Assembly: GCA_014324045.1 (NCBI GenBank)
Contig: JACOMY010000002.1
Coordinates: 62,001 to 126,000, forward strand
DNA from: Rhodospirillales bacterium
Lineage (GTDB): Bacteria; Pseudomonadota; Alphaproteobacteria; Kiloniellales; JACOMY01
Length of the DNA stretch: 64,000 nucleotides
Direction of reading: 5' to 3'
Shown here: one piece after another, positions 25,141-34,160 of the stretch
How the letters are laid out: each line of letters opens with the position of its first letter
How positions within the stretch are numbered: the stretch's first letter is position 1
Position numbers and translations under genes: made by a program
Notes under the pieces: generated by a model
What the model saw: the letters and a program-made list of their open reading frames with translations, nothing else
The model's database searches: none
Told to the model about the DNA's origin: nothing

Positions 25141-26172
25141 CTACACCCGCGACAGATCTTCTTTGATTCTGTCCAGAACATCGCTGGCACGAATGATGCC
25201 CAGGGTCGCATCGCCGTCCTTGATGGCCAACTCGGACGCCCCGTCCGAAAAGGCCTGCAACAGCACCGGCAAGGGGGTCGAGGGCCCGAATTCCGCGGCA
25301 TCGCCGGCGGTTTTACCTGCGGTCATGATCTCACTGGCCGAGATGTATTTCAAGGTCGAAATGGAACTGACAAACCGGGCCACGTAATCCGTAGCCGGCC
25401 GTAAAACGATATTTTCGGGCCTGTCGGTCTGTTCGATCCGGCCGTCCTTCATGATGGCGATCCGGTTGCCCATCTTCATCGCCTCGTCCAGATCGTGGGT
25501 GATGAACAGCGTGGTCTTCTTGACCTCACGGGACAGTTTCAGGAACTCGTCTTGCAAATCGTTGCGAATCAGCGGATCGAGTGCGCTGAAGGGCTCGTCC
25601 ATCAAAAGAATATCCGGGTCTGCCGCCAGCGCCCGCGCCAGCCCCACCCTTTGCTGCATACCGCCCGACAATTCATCCGGGTAACGTGCACCCCAACCCG
25701 CCAGCCCAACCTTGGTCAGCGCCGCATCGGCGGCGGCCTTGCGCTGTTCCAGGGGTCTTTTCTGCACCTCCAGGCCAAAGGCGACATTGGCCGCAATCGT
25801 CTTGTGTGGCCAGAGCGCCATATGCTGAAACACCATGCCGATTTTGCGCGCGCGAAGATCCCGCAAATCGCCGGCATTCAGACTCATCACATCGCGGCCT
25901 TCCACATGAATCTGTCCGTCGGTCGGTTCAATCAGCCGATTGACATGTCGGATAATCGTCGACTTCCCGGATCCCGACAGCCCCATGATGCAAAACACCT
26001 CGCCCCGATTGACCGAGAAACTGGCGTCCGCAACTCCAATGACGCAGCCAAATCGTTTAAAGGCTTCATCCTTGTCCACTTCCCCGCGCTTTGCCGCCGC
26101 AAGCGCCTGATCGGCGCATGCTCCAAAAACCTTCCAAAGATTTTCGCATCTGATTGCGCTGTCTCTTGTCAT
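25141..26172 (-). CDS. Second betaine transporter, ATP-binding protein (ProV-like)
   Basis: 343 aa. It has Walker A GLSGSGKST, signature LSGGMQQRV, Walker B ILLMDEPFSALDP and the His switch FITHDLDEAM. The short C-terminal region (about residues 270-343) looks like a single CBS-like module, less than the tandem CBS pair in classical ProV. The start at 26172 is chosen for MTRDSAIRCENLWKVFG; the frame extends upstream through a tandem repeat but that part is not family-like. First gene of the minus-strand operon, divergent from the LysR remnant. Confidence 0.92.
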   Translation of the reverse strand: MTRDSAIRCENLWKVFGACADQALAAAKRGEVDKDEAFKRFGCVIGVADASFSVNRGEVFCIMGLSGSGKSTIIRHVNRLIEPTDGQIHVEGRDVMSLNAGDLRDLRARKIGMVFQHMALWPHKTIAANVAFGLEVQKRPLEQRKAAADAALTKVGLAGWGARYPDELSGGMQQRVGLARALAADPDILLMDEPFSALDPLIRNDLQDEFLKLSREVKKTTLFITHDLDEAMKMGNRIAIMKDGRIEQTDRPENIVLRPATDYVARFVSSISTLKYISASEIMTAGKTAGDAAEFGPSTPLPVLLQAFSDGASELAIKDGDATLGIIRASDVLDRIKEDLSRV

Positions 26173-26193
26173 ATCGCCCCCATCGGCCGCCCC

Positions 26194-26280
26194 CTGTCGG
26201 CCAACCCCCCTGTCGGCCAACCCCCCTGTCCGGCCAACCCCCCTGTCCGGCCAACCCCCCTGTCCGGCCAACCCTGTCGG
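26194..26280. repeat. 16/17-bp tandem array upstream of the second ATPase gene
   Basis: CTGTCGGCCAACCCCC repeats twice, then CTGTCCGGCCAACCCCC repeats three times, ending in a partial unit. It lies 20-110 bp upstream of the ATPase start in the divergent promoter region. Units are adjacent without spacers, so it is not a CRISPR array. Copy number could affect expression. Confidence 0.85.
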
Positions 26281-26420
26281 CGCGTCTGCGTCTTTTCGAT
26301 GCTTTCAGCGATCTGATCGAAACACTGGCACAGCCTGCCTGCTTTTTCGCAAGCAAAATTATGTCCCGCCGCATAACCTATTGTTACGCTGCCGCAGATG
26401 GCACAGTGAACGATTGAATA

Positions 26421-26516
26421 ATGGCTGTAGGTTTTCGCAAATTGCCGTCGACAAAGCCGATACTGGCCTTTGCAGCGGCTGCACGAAACATGAGCCTTAC
26501 CGAAGCTGCCAAGGAC
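26421..26516 (+). pseudogene. Truncated LysR-family regulator (N-terminus only)
   Basis: The reading KLPSTKPILAFAAAARNMSL followed by TEAAKD is the start of a GcvA-type LysR regulator helix-turn-helix (LPPLNALRAFEAAARHLSFT). Similarity stops at about 26516, where GC-rich foreign sequence begins. It is divergent from the betaine ABC operon, the usual place for its regulator, so the operon has probably lost this control gene. Confidence 0.65.
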
Positions 26517-27069
26517 TCACGACCGCCAAGGGGCCGGCAGCGAAGAAGCCGGACCCCGGTCCCGCACGACCCAGGCAATGCGCTGCACGAATACCTCCAC
26601 CAGCGGCAATAGGTCATGCCGGACATCGGCCGGCTCTTCCAGCAACTCCACAAAAGACGCACCGCAAGGCCGGGCGGCACCCGCGACCCCATCGCCGGGC
26701 TCGCCCCCCTATCCCAGCACCGGCCGGCAGGACCGATAGGCCGGCGAGCGCTTCGGCCAGGAGTACGGCAGCGCCACGCTGGAAGGCCCCGGCTACGACC
26801 CGGCATGGCCCGCCGTCGAGGTCATGACCCGCGCCTGCCAACTGCTCTTCCATAAGCTGCCCGGCGACGAGGGCGCCGATCCCGGCGGCCCCGGAAGGCC
26901 CCGCCGACTTCCTGCACCTGCTGGCCCGCGTCTTCTGGCCGATCCTCGACCAGCCGCTGCGCTCCACCCTGCCGCCCGTCTTCGACGGCGTCCAACCCAG
27001 CCCGGGCCTCGGCTACGACGACCCGATCCTGAGCGACGAGGCTTCCCGCCGGTCGAGGCTGGCCTCGCA
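26517..27069 (+). other. GC-rich remnant coding sequence, frameshifted, unassigned
   Basis: Short coding-like stretches appear in shifting plus-strand frames, for example EVMTRACQLLFHKLPGDEGA and, one frame over, LHLLARVFWPILDQPLRSTL then PPVFDGVQPSPGLGYDDP. No frame is intact and I do not recognise the family. It could be part of the methyltransferase gene that resumes at 27428, but I cannot show this. Confidence 0.35.
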
Positions 27070-27425
27070 GTACGGAGGCTACCGCAAAGCCGGCCTCCGC
27101 CACGCCGAGGCCTCGCCCGCGCTAGAGCCAGCCACCCGCCGGCCGGCACCGCCGGCAACCCGGTAACGGCCGATCGCGAACCGCCCCTGCAAGGGCATTG
27201 CACGGCCCCTGCACGCCCTCTGCACGGCCCTTGCAAGCACCCTGCAACGCCTCTGCAAGCGCTCTGCACGACGGCGCTTTTTCCGGCAAAACCTTTTTTC
27301 CGGCAAAACAGGGGCTGCGGAAGGCCCGGATTTTCCAAGCCTTCTGCACCCCCCTCGAAATTGACCTCAAAACCGCTTTTTCAGATGCTTCCGCACCCCT
27401 GAAACCGCCCGATTTCAAAAGACTT
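27070..27425 (+). repeat. Interspersed GC-rich repeat, copy R4 (longest)
   Basis: Begins with GGCTACCGCAAAGCCGGCCT (shared with R2). A long run of CTGCACGGCCCCTGCA and CCTTGCAAGCACCCTGCAAC words follows, then a doubled TTTTTCCGGCAAAAC, GGGGCTGCGGAAG, CAAGCCTTCTGCACCCCC and finally GAAACCGCCCGATTTCAAAA with GACTTCTG. It ends exactly where methyltransferase coding sequence resumes. Confidence 0.7.
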
Positions 27426-29995
27426 CTGTCACCCTACACCTCGACCCCGCCTGCGGCCCCGGCCACTTCCTGCTGGCCGCCGCCCGCCGCATCGCCACCC
27501 GCCTGGCCCGCATCCGCGCCGGCGGCGCACCCGCAGCCGCCGACCTCCGCCATGCCCTCCGCGATGTCGTCCGCCGCTGCATCCACGGGGTGGACCGCAA
27601 CCCGATGGCGGTGGAACTGACCAAGGTCGCGCTCTGGTTCGAGACCCTAGACCCCGGCCTGCCCCTCGGCTTCCTCGATGCCCAGATCCGCTGCGGCGAT
27701 TCGCTGCTCGGCGTCTTCGATCTGCAGGTTCTGCAGGAGGGGATACCCGACGCCGCCTACAGGCCGCTGACCGGTGACGACAAGGACACCGCGCGTTACT
27801 ATCTGCAGGCCAACCGGGCGGCGAAATCCGGCCAGGGCGCCGCCGATTTTGCCGCCGGCCGCCCCGCCCCATCCGCGATGCCGCCGCCCGCGCCGGAGTC
27901 TTCCGAATTCCGCGATCTGCCCGAGGATACGCCGGCCCAGCTTGCCGCCAAGGCCGGCCGCTTCCGGGCGCGGCGCCAGGACCCGTCCTTCCTCCGGCGC
28001 CAGACGGCGGCGGATCTCTATCTTGCCGCCTTCCTGCTGCCCAAGACCGGCGGCCCGCCGGCGGGGGCCTCGGCCCGCACCCTCCCGACCAGCGCCGAAC
28101 TCTGGATGGCCCTCGCCGGGCAGGATAGGCCCCCCGCCCCAGGCGATGGTCCCCCAAGCGATGGACGCTGCGCCATGGCGCAGGCATCCGAGGCCGCCCG
28201 CCAGGCCCGCGCCTTTCACTGGCCGCTGGAATTCCCCGATACGATGCGGCGCGGCGGATTCGACCTGGTGCTGGGCAATCCGCCTTGGGAAAGGATCAAA
28301 CTACAGGAGAAGGAGTTCTTCGCCGCCCGCGATGAAGAAATCGCCACCGCCCCGAACGCAGCGGCACGCAAGCGCTTGATCGACCGGCTGCGCAGCGCCG
28401 GGCCTGCACCCGCCCGCGCGCTCTGGGATGCCTTCCGGACGGCAAAGCGTCTGTCCGAGGCGCTTTCCAACTTCGTGCGGCTACAGGGCCACGAGGGCGA
28501 GCGCTTCCCGCTCACCGGCAGGGGCGACGTCAACGCCTACCAACTCTTCGCCGAACTCTTCGCAGCGCTCGCCAGACCGCATGGCCGCGCCGGCGCGATC
28601 CTGCCCACCGGCATCGCCACCGAGGTAACCGCGGCCCCCTTCTTCTCCCGCCTGATCGCCCGGCGGCGCCTCTCCCGCCTGGCCGATTTCGAGAACCGCG
28701 CCGGGCTATTTCCGGCCGTCGCCAGACTCATGAAATTTTGCCTGCTCACCCTCGGCCGGGACCAACCGGCGCCGCGCTTCGCCTTCTTCCTGACCGAACC
28801 CGCACAGCTGGCCGACCCGGAGCGCAACTTTACCCTTTCCCCGCAACAGATTGCGACCTTCAATTCCAACACCCGCACCGCACCCGTCTTTCGCTCCCGC
28901 CGCGACGCCGATTTGACCGCGAAACTCTACGCCCGCGCCCCCGTCCTGATCGACGAAAGCGATCCGCATACTGCAAAAAATCCCCAAGCGAAAAATCCCC
29001 GGGCAAATCCCTGGGCCGCGGAATTTCAGCGCCTCTTCGATATGAGCTTGGACAGCCGCCTGTTCCGCACCGGCCCCGAACTGCAAGCGGAGGGATTTCT
29101 ACCCGGGGACTGCGGCGACTGGATCGAAGCGGCGCCCAATCCCCTCGACCCTTCCCGCGGAACCGGCGCGACCGAAGGCAGCTTTCTTCCGCTTTACGAA
29201 GCCAAGATGCTGCATCACTTCGACCACCGCTGGGCCGGATACGATCCCTCGGGTAAAGTCTCGGAGGCACCGGCCGGCCGGAAATCCGATCCGCACTGGC
29301 AGCCGCGCCCGCGCTATTGGGTGGCGGCCGCCGAGGTCGCGGACCGGCTCCGGCAACGCAACTGGACGCGCGGCTGGCTGCTGGGATGCCGCGGCATAGC
29401 TAGAGCAACGGATGAGCGCACGGCGATCGCCGCCGTTTTGCCAAGATCGGCGGTTGGAAATTCCTTGCCATTGATCTTTTTGCCTCGGCCGCCCGCTGCC
29501 GTGGCCGGGTTTCTTGCCTGCCTCTCTTCCCTTGCCCTCGATTTCGCCGCCCGGCAGAAGATCGGCGGCACCAATCTGAACCTTGTATATCTGAAGCAGC
29601 TGCCGCTCCTCCCGCCGGACTTCTACACACCCGGCCGCTTGAGCTTCGTCGCACCGCGGGTGCTGGAACTCACCTATACCTCGCACCGCCTCGCCCCCTT
29701 CGCCCGCGACCTGGACCACCACGGGCCCCCCTTCCCCTGGGACGAGGACCGCCGCGCCCTCCTCCGCGCCGAACTCGACGCCTTCTTCGCCCGCGCCTAC
29801 GGCCTGACCCGCGACGAACTGCGCTACATCCTCGACCCCGCCGACGTCATGGGCCAGGCCCACCCCTCGGAAACCTTCCGCGTTCTGCAAAAGAACGAAA
29901 TCCACCGCCACGGCGAATACCGCACCCGCCGCCTCGTCCTCGAAGCCTGGGACCGCATGCAAACCGACCGCACCTTCGACACCCTGGACCTCTAA
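27365..29995 (+). pseudogene. 5'-truncated N6-adenine DNA methyltransferase (Eco57I/type IIG-like)
   Basis: The open frame starts after a TGA at 27362. Real similarity begins near 27428 with methyltransferase motif I, LDPACGPGHFLLAAARRIA, followed by GVDRNPMAVELTKVALWFET and motif IV FDLVLGNPPWERIKLQ (the catalytic NPPW of adenine-N6 enzymes). The C-terminal region (QKIGGTNLNLVYLKQLPLLP, YGLTRDELRYILDP) resembles the target-recognition part of large class I DNA methylases found in BREX/DISARM or type IIG systems. The N-terminal several hundred residues are absent and repeat R4 lies directly upstream. A GTG at 27590 cannot be the true start because motif I precedes it. In-frame NPQAKNPRANPW is another small expansion. 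Confidence 0.75.
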
Positions 29996-30507
29996 CCTAG
30001 GCCGATGACCTGCGCCTGTGTGTGACCCGCGCCTGTAACCGCCGCGGCGCCCCCTCCTCCGCCCTCCGCCGGCAATGCCAAAAGGCGCCGCGGCGCAACA
30101 GCGTTCGCCGCAACCCGGCCGGACCGTCCGGGACGAAGCCCCCGGCTCCCCTTGGAGAGCACGCACAGGTCCGACCACCCGGACAAACCAGAGCCGCAAG
30201 CCGGAACGACGCCCAGCAGCCCGGCCCTGGCCTTGAGCCCGCCGTTGCGGACCAGGGCCGGGAAGGCCGGAACCGGCGAGCACACGCGCCATCCTTGCCG
30301 CGATCCGCCAGCTAAGAGTGCCACCGGCCTGTGCGCGGCCTTGACACTGCCCGGCAGCCAACTAACATGGTTGGCTCGGCTGTCGTGCCGGAGAAAACAG
30401 CGCCGCCGGATCGCCCGCGGCCAAACTCACGGCCCGGTTCCGCCGGCCGCAAGCGCCTCGGCCCGGCGGCGCCTGCCGCCCGGCACGAAAACGCTTTCCC
30501 GGTGATC
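29996..30507. other. 512-bp GC-rich gap, no gene seen
   Basis: Low-complexity GC-rich sequence between the methyltransferase remnant and the 42-aa ORF. No conserved coding pattern, RNA or repeat-family copy was recognised. Confidence 0.4.
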
Positions 30508-30636
30508 CTATGCCGGAGTTAGTACAGTTTGTTTGGCGGAGACGACTACGTCGCCCGGTCCCGCGACGCTGACGCTAGGAACCGCACCTATGGTCGCCGC
30601 AAGAAGCAGACCCAAGGCTACTAGTGTTGCTTTCAT
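30508..30636 (-). CDS. Predicted 42-aa secreted peptide
   Basis: Starts MKATLVALGLLLAATIGAVP, a textbook signal peptide, and continues to VSAKQTVLTPA and a stop. After cleavage only about 18-20 residues remain. GAGGAGAAA at the end of the upstream gene serves as the ribosome-binding site, and the ATG lies one base after that gene's TGA. Placement and start signals make it credible as a real gene; function unknown. A secreted micropeptide or a fragment of a larger lost gene are alternatives. Confidence 0.5.
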   Translation of the reverse strand: MKATLVALGLLLAATIGAVPSVSVAGPGDVVVSAKQTVLTPA

Positions 30637-30637
30637 A

Positions 30638-31342
30638 TCATTTCTCCTCGGAAGGTTTGCCGTTCAGTAACGGCTTGAAGTGGGCAAGTACGGGGGCGAA
30701 CACCGCTCTGTGGAATGTCACCGCCACCTCACCCGCACGGATCGCGTAGTGTCCGTACCTGTCGATGCGAACGGACCAAAGCCCAAAAGCCGCCATGACC
30801 ACCAAGCGCCCGTCTCGGATCTTGGTCATATTGGTGTTGGCGGACATGTTGAAACGGTCCCGGAGATCGGTCAGACTAACGGTCTTTGACTGCACTCTTG
30901 GAATGGTGGAAAGGCGATAGCCAATCAATTCCTCGTGCAGCGCTTTCATCTCGAACGTCACGGCAACGTCAAAACGCTCGTGTGCTTCGCCGGACAGAAG
31001 ACCGGCGTAGACCATGCGATTGAGATACCGCCGCAGACCGTGTTCAAAGAGCCGATTGCGGGTGCCGGCAAGTCTAAGGTCTAGCCGTATGTCGTCCTCT
31101 GTGTGGTCCCAGCCCGATATAGGGAGCCAAGATCCATCGCGGATCCTGCCATCTCCGTAACGGTCTGCGGACTCCTTGTTCCTCTCAAGCCATTCGCGGA
31201 CGTCTCCGCCGATTCGCCCCAGTTCGGCCCGTACTTCAGAACGTCTGTACCAATCGTTGGCCTTGGCCACGAGGCTGTGCGCAGATTCGCTAGCCGAGAC
31301 CGAGAACTTCGTCACTTTGTTCATCAATACCTCCTTGTTCAT
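30638..31342 (-). CDS. Orphan 234-aa protein, function unknown
   Basis: Hydrophilic, with no signal peptide or membrane segment, rich in Arg, Glu and His. Stretches such as GLRRYLNRMVYAGLLSGEAH and FGLWSVRIDRYGHYAIRAGE look folded but I do not recognise a domain. The start is ambiguous: an 18-bp duplication (AAGGAGGTATTG plus ATGAAC) gives two equal ribosome-binding-site/ATG units at 31342 and 31324. A TTG at 31405 is less likely. Codon use is less GC-rich than the neighbours, suggesting recent acquisition. Coupled to the 42-aa secreted ORF. Confidence 0.65.
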   Translation of the reverse strand: MNKEVLMNKVTKFSVSASESAHSLVAKANDWYRRSEVRAELGRIGGDVREWLERNKESADRYGDGRIRDGSWLPISGWDHTEDDIRLDLRLAGTRNRLFEHGLRRYLNRMVYAGLLSGEAHERFDVAVTFEMKALHEELIGYRLSTIPRVQSKTVSLTDLRDRFNMSANTNMTKIRDGRLVVMAAFGLWSVRIDRYGHYAIRAGEVAVTFHRAVFAPVLAHFKPLLNGKPSEEK

Positions 31343-31353
31343 CAATACCTCCT
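31318..31353. repeat. 18-bp tandem duplication of RBS plus start codon
   Basis: AAGGAGGTATTGATGAAC (minus strand) is present twice in a row. Both ATGs are in frame, producing MNKEVLMNK at the N-terminus if the first is used. Confidence 0.85.
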
Positions 31354-31740
31354 TGAGTAGTTCAACCGATGCATCGTAGCTAAGTGTTCTTTTGACTTCT
31401 TCCAACTCCCCATCGGCACATGCCTCAAGGGTAAGTGCTCCCGGAACCGCCGAATCAAGCCCCGCTTCGCGGCAATCGACTGGTCAGGAAATCTTTTTAA
31501 TTCTTGTGAACACCGGATGCAACCCCGCACCGGTGAAGCATACGGGAGCGAAAAATGGTCAAGAGGTTTGCGTTTCGAATCGCTACAGGAATTCTGCTCG
31601 CTGCAGGATCTGCCATGCCTGCCATGACCGAGACTGTCATCATCATCATCATAGTGTAGACTATGATGCAGACTAGCGGCCGCCGGGTCTGTACGGCGGC
31701 CCCGGTCCGGTTTAGCGTCCTGCCGGCCGTCCGGAAGTGC
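31343..31740. other. Divergent spacer, mostly non-coding
   Basis: 398 bp between the orphan gene and the AbrB-type pseudogene. It contains the 34-aa ORF at 31555-31659 and is less GC-rich than the flanks. Presumably holds promoters in both directions; none could be assigned. Confidence 0.4.
31555..31659 (+). CDS. Possible 34-aa membrane/secreted micro-ORF
   Basis: The ATG at 31555 follows GGGAGCGAAAA. The peptide starts MVKRFAFRIATGILLAAGSA, like a signal peptide, and ends TETV with five Ile and Val from an ATC repeat. It is too short to recognise. It could be a leader peptide or a decayed gene start. Low confidence that it is translated. Confidence 0.3.
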   Translation: MVKRFAFRIATGILLAAGSAMPAMTETVIIIIIV

Positions 31741-32697
31741 CGCTGCCCCGGACGCCCGGCGCCATGGCGGCGGTGACGCCGCTGGCGTCGGGGAGCTGGA
31801 CCTCCGCACCTCCTTATCGGCTGCGCGGCAACATGCTGGCGATCCTGGGCGGCCTACTGGGCAGCGGCCCCAGCCCGGCCCCGATCGACGCTCTGAGTGA
31901 GTCTGCCGCTCTAGGTGAGTCTGTGGGCACCGGTCCCCTGCACCGCCGTCCCAGCCATGGCGGGCTATCCCTACCTCCGCCGCTGTTCGGCTACCGCCGG
32001 GCAACCTGTTACTTCCCGGCGGTGCCGGGCGGTCTGTCCGCGATCGGTCCTGGCCGGCACCGGCGGCGATCCGCGTACCATCGCGCTCACCCCTGCGGCC
32101 CGCATCCTCTTTGCGGTCCTGACGCTGCCCCCGGCTTCCAGTTTCTTCCCCGGCGGGCGACCGGAGGCCACTGCCTCCCCGGGGCCGCCCCCGGAGAGCC
32201 ACTGCCGGGCTTCCGCCGCTCAATCTGGCCTAGGCGGCTGCGCGCGGCTATCCCGCTGGCTAGGCTGTTGCCTCTGCCGGCGGCTCCTGTTGCTATCGGC
32301 CGGCATTCACTTGGCCGACATTACCGCAGCCTCCCCGCCCTTCGAGCTGATGGCAGCCGCCCAGGTGGCAATCGGCGTGGCCACCGGCACGCGCCTCGCC
32401 GGCGCCGGCCCGCGTTCTTGCTGCGCGCCCTCTTGGGAGCCAGCGGCCTGTCGCTACTGCTGGCCGTCACCCTGCTCTTCGCACTGCCGACCGCCCGGCC
32501 CACCAGCCTGCCCTTCGCGCCTCTGCTGCTGGCCCCTGCTGCTGACCTATGCGCCCGACGGCCTGGCCGGGGCGAGCCTGCTCGCCTTGACCCTGGGGCT
32601 GGATGCGGCCACGCACCGCGCTCTAGGCATCGTCCCGGCCGCGGCCGCCGCGCCGCTGGCCCACCGCCTTATCTATCGCCTTATCTATCGCCTGACG
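31741..32697 (+). pseudogene. Frameshifted AbrB-family membrane transporter
   Basis: Family signatures appear in different frames: YRLRGNMLAILGGLLGSG near the start, YFPAVPGGL then GTGGDPRTIALTPAARILFA in the middle, and LLTYAPDGLAGASLLALTLG with DAATHRALGIV at the end. These match the duplicated AbrB membrane domain (PGGLSEMVLVG...DPRTIALTHAARI; APGGLAEMSLIALALG). At least two frameshifts separate them. The 3' end overlaps the SDR gene on the other strand. Confidence 0.65.
32669..32692. repeat. 12-bp tandem duplication CTTATCTATCGC
   Basis: Two adjacent copies straddle the stop codon of the SDR gene (32681-32683) and the end of the AbrB pseudogene. Confidence 0.75.
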
Positions 32698-33517
32698 GGC
32701 CGGCGGCGCCGATCCGGGCGGTGATCCCGCCGTCCACCACCAATTCCGCCGCGGTGACGTACTTGGCTTCGTCCGAAGCGAGATAGAGCGCGGCATAGGC
32801 GACGTCCCAGGCATCGCCCATGGCGCCGGTCGGGCAGAGCGCGTTGCGCTGCTGCACCAGAGACTCGGCATCGCCGCCGTAGCTTTCCTGCAAGGACTGC
32901 ATCACCATGGGGGTCTGCATCAAGCCGGGCAGCACGCTGTTGGCCCGAATGCCCTGCTTGGCGTACTGGATCGCGATCGAACGGGTAAAGGGCAGGATGG
33001 CGCCCTTGGTCGTGTTGTAGGCGACAAAGGGGATGCCGGTATCGCGGATGCCGGCGATCGAGGCAATGTTGACGATGACACCGCCCCGTCCGCTCTCCTC
33101 GAACTGCCGCACCATGACCGGCAACACCGCCTTGCAGGCCAGAAACATCGAAGTGAGGTTGATGCGCAACAGCCGCTCCCAGTCGTCGAGCTCCACCTCG
33201 GCCGGGCCGCCCAGCTGCAAGACGCCGACATTGTTTTCCAGCACGTCGATGCGGCCGTAGCGCTGCAAGCAGGCCGCCGTCATGGCCGCGATGCCGTCCG
33301 GGTTGCCGGCATCGCAGACGCAGGCCGAGGCTTCGCCGCCCTCGCTGCCGACGATCGCCGCCGTCTCCGCAGCCGCATCCGGGTCGATGTCGGCGCAGAG
33401 CACGCGCGCGCCTTCGCGCGCGAACAGCACCGCCGCCGCCTTGCCGTTGCCCCAACCGGGCCCGGTTGAGCCCGCACCCACCACAATCGCGGCCTTGCCC
33501 TCCAGGCGTCCAGCCAT
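32681..33517 (-). CDS. Short-chain dehydrogenase/reductase
   Basis: 278 aa from the ATG at 33517 (AGGGA upstream); an ATG at 33535 would add six residues. The cofactor motif is VVGAGSTGPGWGNG, a variant of TGxxxGIG, with CADIDPDA suggesting NAD(H) (acidic residue after strand 2). Catalytic Ser lies in NIASIAG and the YxxxK motif is YNTTK. The C-terminal KYVTAAELVVDGGITAR is typical of classical SDRs. Substrate cannot be inferred; neighbours are a pseudogene and an unrelated lipoprotein. Confidence 0.9.
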   Translation of the reverse strand: MAGRLEGKAAIVVGAGSTGPGWGNGKAAAVLFAREGARVLCADIDPDAAAETAAIVGSEGGEASACVCDAGNPDGIAAMTAACLQRYGRIDVLENNVGVLQLGGPAEVELDDWERLLRINLTSMFLACKAVLPVMVRQFEESGRGGVIVNIASIAGIRDTGIPFVAYNTTKGAILPFTRSIAIQYAKQGIRANSVLPGLMQTPMVMQSLQESYGGDAESLVQQRNALCPTGAMGDAWDVAYAALYLASDEAKYVTAAELVVDGGITARIGAAGPSGDR

Positions 33518-33535
33518 CGCTTTTTGTCCCTGCAT

Positions 33536-34160
33536 CCTGTTTTAGCAATTAACAAGGGCTAAGGACCGGCAAGAGCGACCGGCCGGCAAGAAAAAATTGA
33601 TTTGCAGGCAGAGGCCGCACCCCTGTTTCCCGCCGGTCCTTGCCTGAAGTGAGCACAACCGCCCCGGCCGGACGGAGGGAGCGGAGATGGCGAAGGCCCG
33701 GCCGCCCCCCCACGCGATACACCCAACGCGATACCCCGGCACGATGGCGGATCCGGCCGCAAAGACGAGCGCCTTCAGAGCTAAGCGCAGAGACAAGTGC
33801 CCCGGTAGCTTGGCACCGCCGCACTCCTATAGCGTCGCCGTCTTGAGGCGCGGGGCGTTTTACCGATGACACCGGCGGCAGTGCCCCAGCCGCCGACGGC
33901 AGCATGACGCCGAAGAAGGGCCAAGGAAAGGAGGAGCGGTCCGGCGACACGCGAACTGCTCAAGCTATTGTAGACGAAGGCAGAAAACCGGTTCCGGCGG
34001 ATCTTGCGCCTGGCCGCCCGCGGCAGGCGCGGCGTCCGGCGGGTTCGAAGTGCCGTCCCGGCTGAAGCCAAATGCCGGGCGCGGCAACTTGCAGGCCCCT
34101 GGCAGGAAAACCCTGTCAGGACCCTAAGGCCGCCGGCTGTCGGCGTAGCTGTGGGCGCCG
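33536..34160. other. 625-bp gap, no gene seen
   Basis: GC-rich with only short overlapping open frames on both strands and no conserved coding pattern. GCAACTTGCAGGCCCCTGGCA near 34083 weakly recalls the interspersed repeat but is too short to count as a copy. Confidence 0.4.

Noticed and set aside
26194-26280. Possible CRISPR array
   Set aside because: Units of 16-17 bp are directly adjacent without unique spacers; a simple tandem repeat.
27590-29995. Intact methyltransferase starting at the GTG 27590
   Set aside because: The SAM-binding motif I lies upstream of this GTG in the same frame, so the reading from 27590 would lack an essential motif.
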